Positions 45,901-55,587 are shown, counted from the stretch's first letter. The stretch: DNA of 64,000 nt from Bacteroidales bacterium (GCA_016934395.1 JAFGSZ010000049.1:28204-92203); one strand, 5' to 3'. Notes: generated by a model from the letters alone, not told the origin. Numbers and translations are program-made.

Positions 45901-46401
45901 GTGAAAAATTTAACTCCAACATACCACCATATACGGTGATAAATTTTGTATGTAATTTTTATTACATGAATGAGATTAATCTATTGATGAATTTCTTCAA
46001 TTGAAAAGATTAAAAAAATAATGTTGCGGTAACATTTTGTTTATATGTATTTTAACCGAAAAGGTCAAAAAAAAGGAAATATATTATCCTCAAATAATAC
46101 TTAAGATATTCTTAGTAAAGTACGGAGGCTATTTTGGGTTTAAGAAAGTTTTAACCTGAGAATGCCAATTGAAATCTTAAAGGCTTTTATCAATTTCACT
46201 TAACTTTTCCCATATTTTATTTAATTCTTCAGGATTTACTTCTTCGATTACTACCCTGTTTTTTTTATCTATTTTTTTACTATAATTTTTTGTTTTGTTC
46301 ATCCCGGGTTAATTTAAAAATGAAATAATTGCCGTTAAATTACATATTAAACAACACTAAATATATGATTATTTGATCAATCTTAAAAAAATGAACTTTA
46401 A
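45901..46401 (-). other. 500-base gap holding one possible small gene
   Basis: An AT-rich stretch between the L,D-transpeptidase and a lipoprotein gene. Besides the 41-codon frame at 46177-46302 (listed separately) no gene, tRNA, terminator or repeat could be supported. Confidence 0.35.
46177..46302 (-). CDS. Possible 41-residue small protein
   Basis: An ATG-initiated frame of 41 codons ending in TAA. The product begins with a Lys/Asn-rich basic segment (MNKTKNYSKKIDKKNR), then VVIEEVNPEELNKIWEKLSE, an acidic amphipathic helix. The charge-separated composition and lack of rare codons look protein-like. It lies alone in a 500-base gap, in the orientation of both neighbours. No family is recognised and no clear ribosome-binding site is present (CCGGG precedes the ATG). 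It could still be chance. Confidence 0.4.
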   Translation of the reverse strand: MNKTKNYSKKIDKKNRVVIEEVNPEELNKIWEKLSEIDKSL

Positions 46402-46941
46402 TTACCGATCTTCCACTACAAAAGTTAATTGTCTGCTGGAAAACCAGATAGCCGTGCCTGAGGGGTTCCATGCCCAAACAGCCCAGTAATATTTATTTAA
46501 TGGTATAAGGGGTATCGCACTCCCCTGGTATTCTCCCAGTGATACGGAAATCCCATCGCTATATTTAACATATCCGTCACTACCTGATTCCATTCCCGAA
46601 TGCCAAGCCCATATCATTGAATTACTATTTTGAATTCTGTTTTGCGAAACCTGAATTTCTTCTGTAAATATACCTATGTGCAATAGTGCCACGTTTACCG
46701 TATCCCATGCAAAAACAGGTTCAACAGAAAGAGTATCAGAAACAGGTGAAAAATATGAAGTGTCACCACGAACAAAAATTTGAGTGCCTTTACCGGAAAT
46801 ATAAGAATAGGATGGAATATTAATTTTAATACTTCTGGTAAAAATCAGGTCTTCATTATAAATGTCCGTAGTTCCTTCATCTTTTTCACATGAAGAAATA
46901 AATAGTGCGATAAAAATTATAGGTAGTATTGATTTAATCAT
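46402..46941 (-). CDS. Predicted lipoprotein of unknown function
   Basis: A 179-residue protein. ATG 46941 (MIKSILPIIFIALFISSC) is preceded by AAAGGA directly upstream and gives a lipobox FISSC. The frame extends three codons further to a TTG that is not needed. After the Cys comes an acidic EKDEG stretch. The rest is beta-rich, with YSYISGKGTQIFVRGDTS and YWAVWAWNPSGTAIWFSSRQ, possibly a fibronectin-type or lectin-like sandwich. It follows the outer-membrane barrel gene by 13 bases, so the two are likely co-expressed. Family not recognised. Confidence 0.75.
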   Translation of the reverse strand: MIKSILPIIFIALFISSCEKDEGTTDIYNEDLIFTRSIKINIPSYSYISGKGTQIFVRGDTSYFSPVSDTLSVEPVFAWDTVNVALLHIGIFTEEIQVSQNRIQNSNSMIWAWHSGMESGSDGYVKYSDGISVSLGEYQGSAIPLIPLNKYYWAVWAWNPSGTAIWFSSRQLTFVVEDR

Positions 46942-46954
46942 TCCTTTCAACTAA

Positions 46955-48220
46955 TTAAAAGTTAACCTGAATTCCAAGATTTAGCAATAAACTTTCGTTA
47001 ATTATTGTATTTACAGATCGAGAGGCATCACCAAATTCTGAAAATGTATATTTAACCACCTCAAGATGATTTGAAAAATATCTTACTTCCAATCCGATTG
47101 ATTTATTCATATCCACAAAAAAACGTGTGCCGATAAAAGGCTGAATTCCAATTTCAGGGTTGTTGAGATAAACTCCAACGGTTGCACCGGCATAGGTTGA
47201 AAAATATCGCCTATGGGGTTTTGTAATCCAGGCTATAACAGATGGACCGATAAAACCACGCAAATAAACACTATCAGCTTCTGCATCCGGCAGCCCGGGC
47301 AATGTTGTATGAGATGTTTTATACGTTGTAAGTAAAATTGAAGCTTCTGCTCCAAAACTTAACCTGTTAAAACTCCCTATATTTAATCTGTGATAATAGG
47401 ATAAATCAATAAACCACTGGTCTTTAGTTAAAAATGGGAACGAAAGCCGTAAGCATAGATCATTTTTCCCAAGATCAGGAATAGAATCTGCATATTTTAG
47501 TTTAAAAAGCAGTAATTCCCCAGTATATTCTGAAAATAAAAATGAATAATTACGGGATTGAAAACCTTTTTTATTCATCGAGATATATACTGAATCAGTT
47601 GCATATTCAGATGATATTTCAGATTTAAACATTCCGTTATATAAACAATTCCAATAATCCTCATCATCGTAATAACAACCGAGTGTTTTTAGCTCTTGTA
47701 CATTTTCATTATGTCTGATAATAACATTTACTCCCTCCAAAGGATTGCTCCCTTCAAATACGCGGCCTTTTACTAGAATTTTATATTTTGGAACCATATT
47801 CAATTTCAGATTACCGGTTTCCTTATTACGGATATATAATGTCGTATCAAATATCCTGTAATCCTCATGAATCAATCTGAGGGTAATTATTCCTTCAAAC
47901 AGTTTTCGCGGGATCGCAAGAGCAAAAACTCCAAAACCGGCTGAATGTGTAAAATATTTATTCCCGTTAGAAATAACTTCTATCTGAACATTTTCAACAT
48001 ATTCATGAAATATACTGATTATCTGACCCCGTAATAAAAACTCAGAATCAGGATTGTAAACAACCTCATAAGCATTTATTATAGAATCGTTAAAGTCAAC
48101 CAATTTTGGTTGTACATTATCATCCGACTCAGAAGAAATCCATTTGTCGGTTTGTTGAGCAAAAACATTTTGCACAACAATTATTGCTAATAATAAGTAT
48201 CTATATTTTAACAACTTCAT
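46955..48220 (-). CDS. Outer-membrane protein with N-terminal carboxypeptidase-regulatory-like domains
   Basis: A 421-residue exported protein. ATG 48220 (MKLLKYRYLLLAIIVVQNVFAQ) starts a signal peptide; the frame is open two codons further to TTG. The first half has two Ig-like repeats of the CarboxypepD_reg/DUF4480 kind (LLRGQIISIFHEYVENVQIE; ILVKGRVFEGSNPLEGVNVI). The second half is a beta-barrel (FIDLSYYHRLNIGSFNRLSFG, GIQPFIGTRFFVDMNKSIGL) ending in NLGIQVNF, with terminal Phe. It is in tandem with a lipoprotein gene 13 bases downstream. The function is unknown; a receptor or assembly role is possible. Confidence 0.75.
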   Translation of the reverse strand: MKLLKYRYLLLAIIVVQNVFAQQTDKWISSESDDNVQPKLVDFNDSIINAYEVVYNPDSEFLLRGQIISIFHEYVENVQIEVISNGNKYFTHSAGFGVFALAIPRKLFEGIITLRLIHEDYRIFDTTLYIRNKETGNLKLNMVPKYKILVKGRVFEGSNPLEGVNVIIRHNENVQELKTLGCYYDDEDYWNCLYNGMFKSEISSEYATDSVYISMNKKGFQSRNYSFLFSEYTGELLLFKLKYADSIPDLGKNDLCLRLSFPFLTKDQWFIDLSYYHRLNIGSFNRLSFGAEASILLTTYKTSHTTLPGLPDAEADSVYLRGFIGPSVIAWITKPHRRYFSTYAGATVGVYLNNPEIGIQPFIGTRFFVDMNKSIGLEVRYFSNHLEVVKYTFSEFGDASRSVNTIINESLLLNLGIQVNF

Positions 48221-48365
48221 AAACAATCCCGGGTATTACAACGTCTTTCCAATTAAATATATCTATTTTTTAGCAATTTTTTGATTTTAAATGTCTTTTA
48301 ATACGTGATTTAAGCAAAATTGTTAGGAAAGACATTTTTTTTAGCCAAATAATTAAAATGTATTT

Positions 48366-48393
48366 TTTGAATAAAAAAAAATAATTACTTTTG
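48366..48393 (+). promoter_or_regulatory. Bacteroidota promoter of rpsT
   Basis: TTTG at 48366-48369 and TACTTTTG at 48386-48393 are 16 bases apart and match the -33/-7 pattern. The start codon is 45 bases downstream of the -7 box. Confidence 0.6.
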
Positions 48394-48438
48394 TCGCTCC
48401 TTATAAAAAGGATACTAATTTATTTTAAGAATAATAAA

Positions 48439-48690
48439 ATGGCAAATCATAAATCGGCAATAAAGAGAATTCGACAAAATGAAACGAAAAGGGCACAAAA
48501 CAGGTACCATGCAAGAACCGCTCGAAGTGCTGTGAAAGAATTACGTGCATCCAGCGATAAAGAAGCTGCCCGTGAGTTATTACCAAAAGTATCTTCAATG
48601 CTTGACAGGATGGTTAAAAGGAACACCATTCATAAAAACAAAGCAGCTAACCTGAAATCAGAACTTTCAAAACACGTTAACAGTTTGTAA
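48439..48690 (+). CDS. rpsT: 30S ribosomal protein S20
   Basis: An 83-residue basic protein binding the 16S rRNA 5' domain. ATG 48439 (MANHKSAIKRIRQNETKRAQ) is the standard S20 start. The frame stays open 16 codons further upstream, but those codons are not S20-like. The helices RYHARTARSAVKELRASSD and RMVKRNTIHKNKAANLKSEL are typical. It is transcribed alone from a good promoter and ends in a perfect terminator. The length is normal. Confidence 0.97.
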   Translation: MANHKSAIKRIRQNETKRAQNRYHARTARSAVKELRASSDKEAARELLPKVSSMLDRMVKRNTIHKNKAANLKSELSKHVNSL

Positions 48691-48710
48691 ATATTTTTTT
48701 TTAATATTTC

Positions 48711-48740
48711 AAAGGCTCCTTTCGATAAAGGAGCCTTTTT
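48711..48740 (+). terminator. Rho-independent terminator after rpsT
   Basis: AAAGGCTCCTTT pairs perfectly with AAAGGAGCCTTT around CGAT, followed by TT. It lies 20 bases after the rpsT stop. Confidence 0.9.
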
Positions 48741-48815
48741 AATTTCATGAAATCAGAATTTCCCATTTACAAAATATTGGTGTAAATTGCTTACCACATT
48801 ATAAAAACCGGAATA

Positions 48816-49511
48816 ATGGGGCAGGATGGAAACATCAGTATTAAAAACTGGGCCATCGAAGATCGTCCAAGAGAAAAACTTCTAAATAAAGGTATTCAGA
48901 GTTTAAGCGATGCCGAACTTATTGCCATTTTAATCGGATCGGGAACTAAAGAAAATTCAGCCGTTGAAGTTGCCCGTAAGATTCTTAACACCGCGGATAA
49001 TAATCTAAACAACCTGGGGAAAAAATCTATTAAAGATCTTCAGAAAATTCATGGCATTGGAGAAGCCAAAGCCTTGTCTGTAATTGCAGCTTTGGAACTA
49101 GGCAGAAGGCGGAAACTTGCCGATATTCCGGATAAGCAAAAAATAACTTCAAGCAACGATGTATTCTCCCTGTTTCACCCTATTCTTGCTGATTTGCCTT
49201 ACGAAGAATTCTGGATTCTTTTATTAAACCGTGCAAATAAAATTATCGAACGCTATAAAATAAGTCAGGGAGGAGTTTCCGGAACTGTAATCGACATAAA
49301 AATGATACTAAAAAATGCTGTCGAAAATCTGGCCTCTTCCATTATCTTATGTCACAACCACCCTTCAGGCAATTTAATGCCAAGTGAAGCCGACAAATCC
49401 ATAACTAAAAAACTAAAAGAAGCATCGGAACTTATGGATATTAAATTATTAGACCATATTATAATTGGCAATAATGCATATTTTAGTTTTATAGATGAAG
49501 CAATTTTATAA
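48816..49511 (+). CDS. radC: RadC family protein (JAB/MPN domain)
   Basis: A 231-residue RadC. The N-terminal helix-hairpin-helix region shows SDAELIAILIGSGTKENSAV and LQKIHGIGEAKALSVIAALE. The MPN+ (JAMM) domain carries the metal motif LCHNHPSGNLMPSEAD and EEFWILLLNRANKII. Although historically called a DNA repair protein, RadC's activity is not established. ATG 48816. The next gene begins 11 bases downstream, so they may be co-transcribed. Confidence 0.95.
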   Translation: MGQDGNISIKNWAIEDRPREKLLNKGIQSLSDAELIAILIGSGTKENSAVEVARKILNTADNNLNNLGKKSIKDLQKIHGIGEAKALSVIAALELGRRRKLADIPDKQKITSSNDVFSLFHPILADLPYEEFWILLLNRANKIIERYKISQGGVSGTVIDIKMILKNAVENLASSIILCHNHPSGNLMPSEADKSITKKLKEASELMDIKLLDHIIIGNNAYFSFIDEAIL

Positions 49512-49522
49512 ACCCTGAAATC

Positions 49523-50446
49523 TTGGCTATCCGATACCTGAGAAATAATGAAATTGATACTTCAAAGTGGGACAGTTGTATACATGACTCTGTTAATGGT
49601 ATTTTTTATGCATACTCATGGTATTTAAATATTGTATGTGAAGATTGGGAAGCCCTTATTGAAGGTGATTATGAAACTATAATGCCCCTACCGGTAAAAA
49701 AAAGGTTTGGAATTAAGCAGGTTTTTACCCCTGTTCTTATTAACCAGTTAGGTATTTTTTCTCTTAAGCCATTGCATCCTAAAAAAATCGATGAATTCTT
49801 AGAAGCGATTCCTGCCAAATTTAAAATTATTCATTTCCCCCTCAACAGGTTAATTACCAGTAATTCTAGACAATTTTACAAAAGCAGCCCCATAACCTGT
49901 TTCGAACTTGATTTAATTAAATCGTACCGCAATATAAAAAAGTACTATTCACCCGCTTTGTTAAAAAATCTTGAAAATATTGAAAGAAATAATATTTCAG
50001 CAATTGAAGGGTTGTCTATTAAAAGTCTTTTCGAATTTATCAGGGTCCATCACAACCCAAAGTATAATATAGCTACCGGGGAATATCTTTTATTGATTAA
50101 AGTAATTATCATTACTGCGATCAGGACCCGTATGGGTGAGGTTTACGGAGCCTATTCCAAAATGAATAATTTGATAGCCTCAGCATTTATTTTAAAATCT
50201 CATAATAAAATTACTCTTATACATGTTTGTTCCGATAAAAATGAACATCCCGGGGCCTTAAATTGTATTATCGATTATATTATTCAAAAATATTCCGAAA
50301 AGAATATCACCTTAAGTTTTGAATATAATGACAAGTTATTTAATGGGGAAAATTATCTGAATTTCGGCGCTATTGAAAGTTCAATTGAAGTTATAAAAAT
50401 AGTGAATTTGCCATTCTGCCTGATATGGCTGGCAAAGTTCTTATAA
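49523..50446 (+). CDS. GNAT/FemAB-type acyltransferase-like protein
   Basis: A 307-residue protein starting at TTG 49523; the first in-frame ATG comes only after ~50 conserved-looking residues. The opening IRYLRNNEIDTSKWDSCIHD, SVNGIFYAYSWYLNIV and EGDYETIMPLPVKKRFGIKQ resemble FemAB/GNAT acetyltransferase-like proteins of Bacteroidota. The C-terminal half has GEVYGAYSKMNNLIASAFIL and HPGALNCIIDYIIQKY, as in the second GNAT lobe. Substrate and activity are unknown. It follows radC by 11 bases. Confidence 0.7.
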   Translation: MAIRYLRNNEIDTSKWDSCIHDSVNGIFYAYSWYLNIVCEDWEALIEGDYETIMPLPVKKRFGIKQVFTPVLINQLGIFSLKPLHPKKIDEFLEAIPAKFKIIHFPLNRLITSNSRQFYKSSPITCFELDLIKSYRNIKKYYSPALLKNLENIERNNISAIEGLSIKSLFEFIRVHHNPKYNIATGEYLLLIKVIIITAIRTRMGEVYGAYSKMNNLIASAFILKSHNKITLIHVCSDKNEHPGALNCIIDYIIQKYSEKNITLSFEYNDKLFNGENYLNFGAIESSIEVIKIVNLPFCLIWLAKFL

Positions 50447-50640
50447 TGTATACAACTGCCTGTAAAATAATAGCTGACGTCTGTACGGTTTATAATTGTG
50501 ATGGTTTGATAGTTTTTATATCAGGAATAAAGGATACGATAAATACTAATTCTTTACTGAATTATTGAAAAATTTGTATATTGCTATTGTAAACACCTGA
50601 GAGTTACTGCAAATTAATTATCAACAATATTCATTATCGG

Positions 50641-51108
50641 ATGGATTACATTTTTATTGTATTGCTAAGTTCCTTTAAGTTTGCTTTTACCTTTCCAATA
50701 GCACTTGCCCGGCTAAGTTATACTGAAACGTTAATTTTTACTAATATGGGGGGTATTCTGGGCGTATACGTTTTTAGCGGGTTCTCTGAATTATTATTAA
50801 TCGGATGGAATAAAATAACTAACTTTTTTAGCCGAAAAAAAACGGGAATCGCATATAAGAAAAAAATCTTTACCAAATACAACAGACGACTTGTAAGAAT
50901 TAAAAACAAGTATGGATTCCCCGGTATCGTAATCCTGAATCCGGTATTGCTTTCAATACCCGTCTCAAGTTTTTTGGTAGTGCGGTATTACAAGCATATA
51001 AAACTAAAATACCTTTATTTAATTGCAGGCCTGGTAAGTTGGTCGTTGATTTATACCTTTTTTTACGGGTATCTTTACGAAATACTATTTAAAACTCCAG
51101 TTTTTTAA
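50641..51108 (+). CDS. Small membrane protein of unknown function
   Basis: A 155-residue protein with three or four hydrophobic helices (~1-20 FIVLLSSFKFAFTFP, ~32-50 MGGILGVYVFSGF, ~92-112 GFPGIVILNPVLLSIPVSSF, ~125-148 YLYLIAGLVSWSLIYTFFYG). A basic loop of ~35 residues (FFSRKKTGIAYKKKIFTKYN) separates the halves. The segment GFPGIVILNPVLLSIPVS recalls small multidrug/DedA-type exporters. Its last 20 bases overlap the end of folK on the opposite strand. Function unknown. Confidence 0.65.
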   Translation: MDYIFIVLLSSFKFAFTFPIALARLSYTETLIFTNMGGILGVYVFSGFSELLLIGWNKITNFFSRKKTGIAYKKKIFTKYNRRLVRIKNKYGFPGIVILNPVLLSIPVSSFLVVRYYKHIKLKYLYLIAGLVSWSLIYTFFYGYLYEILFKTPVF

Positions 51109-51577
51109 CCCATCCAGTATCAGCACATTCCGAAAGCAACTGGCCTACTGATTTTTTTAATACCGGATGTATAAATTCCGGAATAATTTCAGCTAGCGGT
51201 ACCAGTGTAAATTTACGCATCTGTAACTTTGGATGAGGTATTGTTAGCATCTTACTTTTTAATGTTGTATTTCCAACAAATAATATATCAATATCCAGTG
51301 TTCTCGGTTCGTATGTATTACCATGTCTTTGTCTTCCAAACCTATTTTCAATTTCCAATATACCCGTTAATACTTCCAAAGGTTTAATTTCTGAATGAAA
51401 AATCACTACCTGGTTTAAAAATGTTTCATCAGCGTCAAATCCCCAGGGCTCGGTTTCATAGATGGCAGATGAATTAATAACTGGTCCGAGCAGCCTTTCA
51501 AGAAATGTTTTTGTCTGGTCAAAAATATGCAATCTGTTTCCCGCGTTACTTCCCAATAATATTATAATTTCGTGCAT
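51089..51577 (-). CDS. folK: 6-hydroxymethyl-7,8-dihydropterin pyrophosphokinase (folate synthesis)
   Basis: A 162-residue HPPK. It transfers pyrophosphate from ATP to 6-hydroxymethyl-7,8-dihydropterin in folate biosynthesis. Motifs: LLGSNAGNR at the start, YETEPWGFDADETFLNQVV, the ATP/Mg-binding RTLDIDILFV and IPHPKLQMRKFTLVPLAEI. ATG 51577 (MHEIIILLGSN) is preferred over the in-frame TTG three codons upstream. It converges with the small membrane protein gene, the two overlapping by 20 bases at their 3' ends. Confidence 0.95.
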   Translation of the reverse strand: MHEIIILLGSNAGNRLHIFDQTKTFLERLLGPVINSSAIYETEPWGFDADETFLNQVVIFHSEIKPLEVLTGILEIENRFGRQRHGNTYEPRTLDIDILFVGNTTLKSKMLTIPHPKLQMRKFTLVPLAEIIPEFIHPVLKKSVGQLLSECADTGWVKKLEF

Positions 51578-51803
51578 AAAACTCAAGGTATCTGTGTTGA
51601 TAGAATTTAATCTCTTATATTGAGGGATTAAATAATATTCTTTACATTTAAACTTTATTTTTTAAATTAATACAATGTTATAAAACGAACCTGACTTTTT
51701 TCGAGCTATTTTAAATAATGTTTGAATAAAATAAAGTTCGTCGAACTTTTCGAGATTCATCGGGAGTTTTACATACAACCATTAACAATTAAATTTAAAA
51801 TAT

Positions 51804-53570
51804 ATGAAAAGTTTCCTTAAATATACCCTGGCCACCATTGTTGGTATTTTAATTACTTCAATTATCTTATTCTTTTTCTTTATCGGGATACTAAGTGCCG
51901 TTGTTTCCAAGCAAAGTAAACCGGTTACTATTGATTCAAATTCCATACTGGTATTAAAATTAAACAAGCCCATACAGGACCGAAAACCCGGTTTCTCATT
52001 TTCAGATCTGAATTTTCAACTCGAGTCCGATTTTAAACTGGGATTAAACAATATTCTTGAAAATATTGATAAAGCAAAAACAGACGATAAGATTAAAGGA
52101 ATTTTTCTTGACCTTTCTATTATTCCTGCAGGCCTTTCTACAATAGATGAGATAAGGAATGCTCTCATTGATTTTAAAACATCAGGAAAGTTTGTAATAA
52201 GTTACGCTGATTATTATAATCAACCCACGTATTATCTGGCGTCTGTTTCAGATAAAATATATCTGAATCCCGAAGGATTCTTTTATTTTGTGGGGATGCG
52301 TGCCGAGGTTATGTTTTTTAAGGGAGCGCTTGAAAAATTAGGGATCGAACCGCAGATTATCCGTCATGGAAAATTTAAAAGTGCCGTTGAGCCGCTGATG
52401 TTAGATAAAATGAGCGAAGAAAACCGGCTTCAGATTAAAACCTATGTTGGATCAATCTGGAGTGCTATTCTTGCCAATATTTCAGATGCCCGGAATATTC
52501 CGGTTTCGGAATTAAATAAGTTTGCCGATAACGTTTTATCTTCAGATTCAGAAAATCTGCTGAAATATAAATTAATTGACGGACTCGTTTACAAAGATGA
52601 AGTTATCGATGAATTAAAATCCAAGGCAGGAATAGCCGAAAGCCGCAAGTTAAAAACCACTACGCTTTCTCAATATAGCAAAGTACCAAAAGTAAGGGAA
52701 TACAAGGGTTTAGCTAAAGATAAGATTGCTGTTATTTATGCAACCGGTTCTATAATTTTTGGGGATGAAACGGAGCAAAATATCGGTTCTGAGGGGATTT
52801 CCAAAGCCATTCAGAAAGCCCGTAAAGATTCTTCGGTAAAAGCAATAGTACTCAGGATTAATTCCGGTGGAGGAAATGCTATAGCATCTGAAGTGATCTG
52901 GCGCGAAATGCAACTGGCTTCGGAAGCCAAACCGGTAGTGGCATCCTTTGGCGATATGGCTGCCTCCGGAGGATATTATATTGCCTGCCCTGCCGATACT
53001 ATTATTGCAAACTCCCTTTCATTAACCGGATCAATCGGTGTATTTGGTGTAATACCCAATTCCAAAAAACTATTGAATAATAAACTTGGAATTACGATCG
53101 ATGTGGAAAGTACCAATACATATTCAGATTTTATGTCGATTTACAGACCTTTAAAACCTTTTGAGCGTCAGGTAATGCAAAAAATGATAGATACAACGTA
53201 TAACACATTTATTAATCATGTTGCATCAGGCAGATCTATGAACCCTGAAGAAGTGGATAAAATTGGGGAAGGCAGGGTTTGGAGTGGTATTAATGCTATG
53301 GATATCGGATTAATTGATCTCCACGGAGGATTAACCAAAGCCATTGAAACAGCAGCACAAATGGCCGGATTGGATAAATATCGTATAATGGAACTACCCA
53401 AACTTGAAGATCCGTTTCAAAAAGTTTTAAAAGACCTGTCAGAAAACGTAAGTACCGGCTTATTAAAAAAAGAGCTTGGAGAAGCTTACAAACATTACGA
53501 ATATATTAAAGAACTTAAATCAATGGAAGGTATTCAGGCAAGAATACCCTATGTTATCGATGTATACTAA
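51804..53570 (+). CDS. sppA: Signal peptide peptidase SppA (67K type)
   Basis: A 588-residue membrane-anchored serine protease of family S49 that degrades cleaved signal peptides. The membrane helix is at residues ~8-32 (TLATIVGILITSIILFFFFI). The first domain contains the catalytic lysine region RHGKFKSAVEPLMLDKMS. The second contains VIYATGSIIFG, LRINSGGGNA and the nucleophile Ser in FGDMAASGGYYIACPADTI. Two tandem S49 domains and the length match the long form of E. coli. ATG 51804. Monocistronic or with lpxK 135 bases downstream. Confidence 0.95.
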   Translation: MKSFLKYTLATIVGILITSIILFFFFIGILSAVVSKQSKPVTIDSNSILVLKLNKPIQDRKPGFSFSDLNFQLESDFKLGLNNILENIDKAKTDDKIKGIFLDLSIIPAGLSTIDEIRNALIDFKTSGKFVISYADYYNQPTYYLASVSDKIYLNPEGFFYFVGMRAEVMFFKGALEKLGIEPQIIRHGKFKSAVEPLMLDKMSEENRLQIKTYVGSIWSAILANISDARNIPVSELNKFADNVLSSDSENLLKYKLIDGLVYKDEVIDELKSKAGIAESRKLKTTTLSQYSKVPKVREYKGLAKDKIAVIYATGSIIFGDETEQNIGSEGISKAIQKARKDSSVKAIVLRINSGGGNAIASEVIWREMQLASEAKPVVASFGDMAASGGYYIACPADTIIANSLSLTGSIGVFGVIPNSKKLLNNKLGITIDVESTNTYSDFMSIYRPLKPFERQVMQKMIDTTYNTFINHVASGRSMNPEEVDKIGEGRVWSGINAMDIGLIDLHGGLTKAIETAAQMAGLDKYRIMELPKLEDPFQKVLKDLSENVSTGLLKKELGEAYKHYEYIKELKSMEGIQARIPYVIDVY

Positions 53571-53705
53571 AAAAGTGGATATTTGTTTTTCTGAAAATGT
53601 AACCCGCAGTTAATATAAATATCACTGGTATTGTCGATCCGTTTATATTCGGAATTAAAAAAATAATTGGCTATATTGGCTGCATCTACAAATAAAATGC
53701 TGTAA

Positions 53706-54818
53706 ATGTTGTCGTCTCAAAGCCGTAAAAAATTATTTATAATAACCTGGCCTGTTTCTATTCTTTACGGATTAATAACCACCATTCGTAATAAGTTGTA
53801 CGACTATGGTATACTTAAATCAACCTGTTTCCCATTCCCTGTAATATCCGTAGGTAATCTTACTGTTGGCGGAACCGGAAAAACACCACATGTTGAGTAT
53901 CTCATCCGATTGCTGAAAGATTTGTACCCCATTGCTTTGTTAAGCCGGGGATATAAAAGAAAAACTTCAGAATTCAGGATTGTGGATTCACATGCTGCAG
54001 TTGATGATGTTGGAGACGAACCCAAACAAATAAAAAATAAATTTCCCGAAGTTATGGTCGCTGTTGATAGAGACCGGGTAAACGGTATAAATGAAATACT
54101 AAAAACTCAGAAAAAAACCAAAGCTGTTTTGCTGGATGATGCCTTTCAGCACAGGGCAGTAAATCCGGGGCTATCTGTTTTGCTTATAGATTTTAATAAT
54201 CCGGTTTCTAATGATTTTATGCTTCCTTTCGGGAACCTTCGCGAACACCGAAAAGAAATAAAAAGAGCACATATTTTAATCGTAACAAAAACTCCGAAAA
54301 AATTAAAACCTATTGAAAAGAAAATCTGGATCAAAAACCTGAAATTATATCCTTACCAGTTTTTATATTTTACTACGTATACTTATGGCGATCCCGCTGC
54401 CCTGTTTAATACCCATAAACGAAAACTTTCTCTTTCTGAAATGAAAAAAGAAAATTCAGAAATCCTATTGATAACGGGTATTGCTAATCCCCTCCCATTA
54501 GTCAACGAATTAAAATCCTATACCAAAAAATTAATCCATATTCGATACCCCGATCACCATACATATTCCGCAAAAGATTTTATCCACATAAAAAATAAGT
54601 TTGAAACTGTTAATAGTCAGAATAAATATATCGTTACCACTGAAAAAGATACTGTTAAGATTAGCGAGATGAAGACCTTAATTGACAAGCAGCTCTGTGA
54701 ATCGATATACTATATTTCAGTAAAGGTTGAGTTTTTATTTAATGGAGGGGAAGAATTTAATAAGAATCTGATCCGATATGTTAAAACGAATAAAGAAATC
54801 AACCGATTACATAAATAA
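53706..54818 (+). CDS. lpxK: Tetraacyldisaccharide 4'-kinase (lipid A synthesis)
   Basis: A 370-residue membrane-associated kinase that phosphorylates the 4' position of the lipid A disaccharide. The Walker A-like loop is PVISVGNLTVGGTGKTPHVE. Next come LLSRGYKRKTSEF, VGDEPKQIKNKFP and VLLDDAFQHRAVNPGLSVL, all typical of LpxK. The N-terminal hydrophobic helix (FIITWPVSILYGLITTI) anchors it to the inner membrane. The 3' end overlaps the start of the purine nucleoside phosphorylase gene by 41 bases, so the two are translationally coupled. Confidence 0.95.
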   Translation: MLSSQSRKKLFIITWPVSILYGLITTIRNKLYDYGILKSTCFPFPVISVGNLTVGGTGKTPHVEYLIRLLKDLYPIALLSRGYKRKTSEFRIVDSHAAVDDVGDEPKQIKNKFPEVMVAVDRDRVNGINEILKTQKKTKAVLLDDAFQHRAVNPGLSVLLIDFNNPVSNDFMLPFGNLREHRKEIKRAHILIVTKTPKKLKPIEKKIWIKNLKLYPYQFLYFTTYTYGDPAALFNTHKRKLSLSEMKKENSEILLITGIANPLPLVNELKSYTKKLIHIRYPDHHTYSAKDFIHIKNKFETVNSQNKYIVTTEKDTVKISEMKTLIDKQLCESIYYISVKVEFLFNGGEEFNKNLIRYVKTNKEINRLHK

Positions 54819-55587
54819 GCATTGCCCATCACCTCCCCTGACCGGTATTATACTCGGATCGGGACTTGGTAGTCTTGCCGAAACAATAGAACCGTCCATC
54901 ATCCTGAATTATTCTGAGATTCCCTATTTTCCCAAAACTTCCACTGAAGGTCACGAAGGCAAATTAATTATTGGCAAAATAGCAGGAAAAATGGTGGCTG
55001 TTTTAAAAGGGAGGTTACATTTTTATGAAGGTTATTCAATGGATAAAATAATCTTTCCGGTTCGTGTTTTAAAATTCCTGGGAATTAAATGGCTGTTCTT
55101 AACGAATGCCGGCGGTGGACTTAATCCTGATTTTGAGATTGGTGATATAATGATTATAACCGACCATATTAACCTGATGCCAAATCCTTTAGTTGGAAAC
55201 AAAATCAAAGAATTTGGCAGTCAATTCCCGGATATGAGCAAAGCTTATGATGAACGAATTATTCGGATTGCAGAACAGGTGGCCGCCAAAAATCAAATTA
55301 AAATAAAAAAAGGATGTTATGTAGGGGTAACCGGTCCCTCATTCGAAACACCAAAGGAATATGAATATTACAGGATTATTGGAGGCGACGCGGTTGGCAT
55401 GTCAACCGTTCCGGAAGTAATTGCTGCCCGCCAGATGAATATCTCCTGTTTTGCTGTTTCTGTAATTACCGATATGGGTGTTCCCGGAAAAATTTCAAAA
55501 ATCACACATGCCGATGTATTACACGAGGCTGATAAAATAGCCCCAAAAATATCCGTACTTTTTAGGGGTATTATGAATAGTATGTGA
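54778..55587 (+). CDS. punA: Purine-nucleoside phosphorylase (class I, PunA type)
   Basis: A 269-residue trimeric-type phosphorylase that splits inosine, guanosine and related nucleosides with phosphate. Motifs: IILGSGLGSLAE (phosphate loop), STEGHEGKLIIG, LFLTNAGGGLNPDFEIGDIM and GPSFETPKEYEYYRIIGGDA with VGMSTVPEVIAAR at the base pocket. Its ATG lies inside lpxK, overlapping by 41 bases. The N-terminal helix LKRIKKSTDYINKHC is normal for the family, which supports that start. It acts in purine salvage. Confidence 0.94.
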   Translation: MLKRIKKSTDYINKHCPSPPLTGIILGSGLGSLAETIEPSIILNYSEIPYFPKTSTEGHEGKLIIGKIAGKMVAVLKGRLHFYEGYSMDKIIFPVRVLKFLGIKWLFLTNAGGGLNPDFEIGDIMIITDHINLMPNPLVGNKIKEFGSQFPDMSKAYDERIIRIAEQVAAKNQIKIKKGCYVGVTGPSFETPKEYEYYRIIGGDAVGMSTVPEVIAARQMNISCFAVSVITDMGVPGKISKITHADVLHEADKIAPKISVLFRGIMNSM

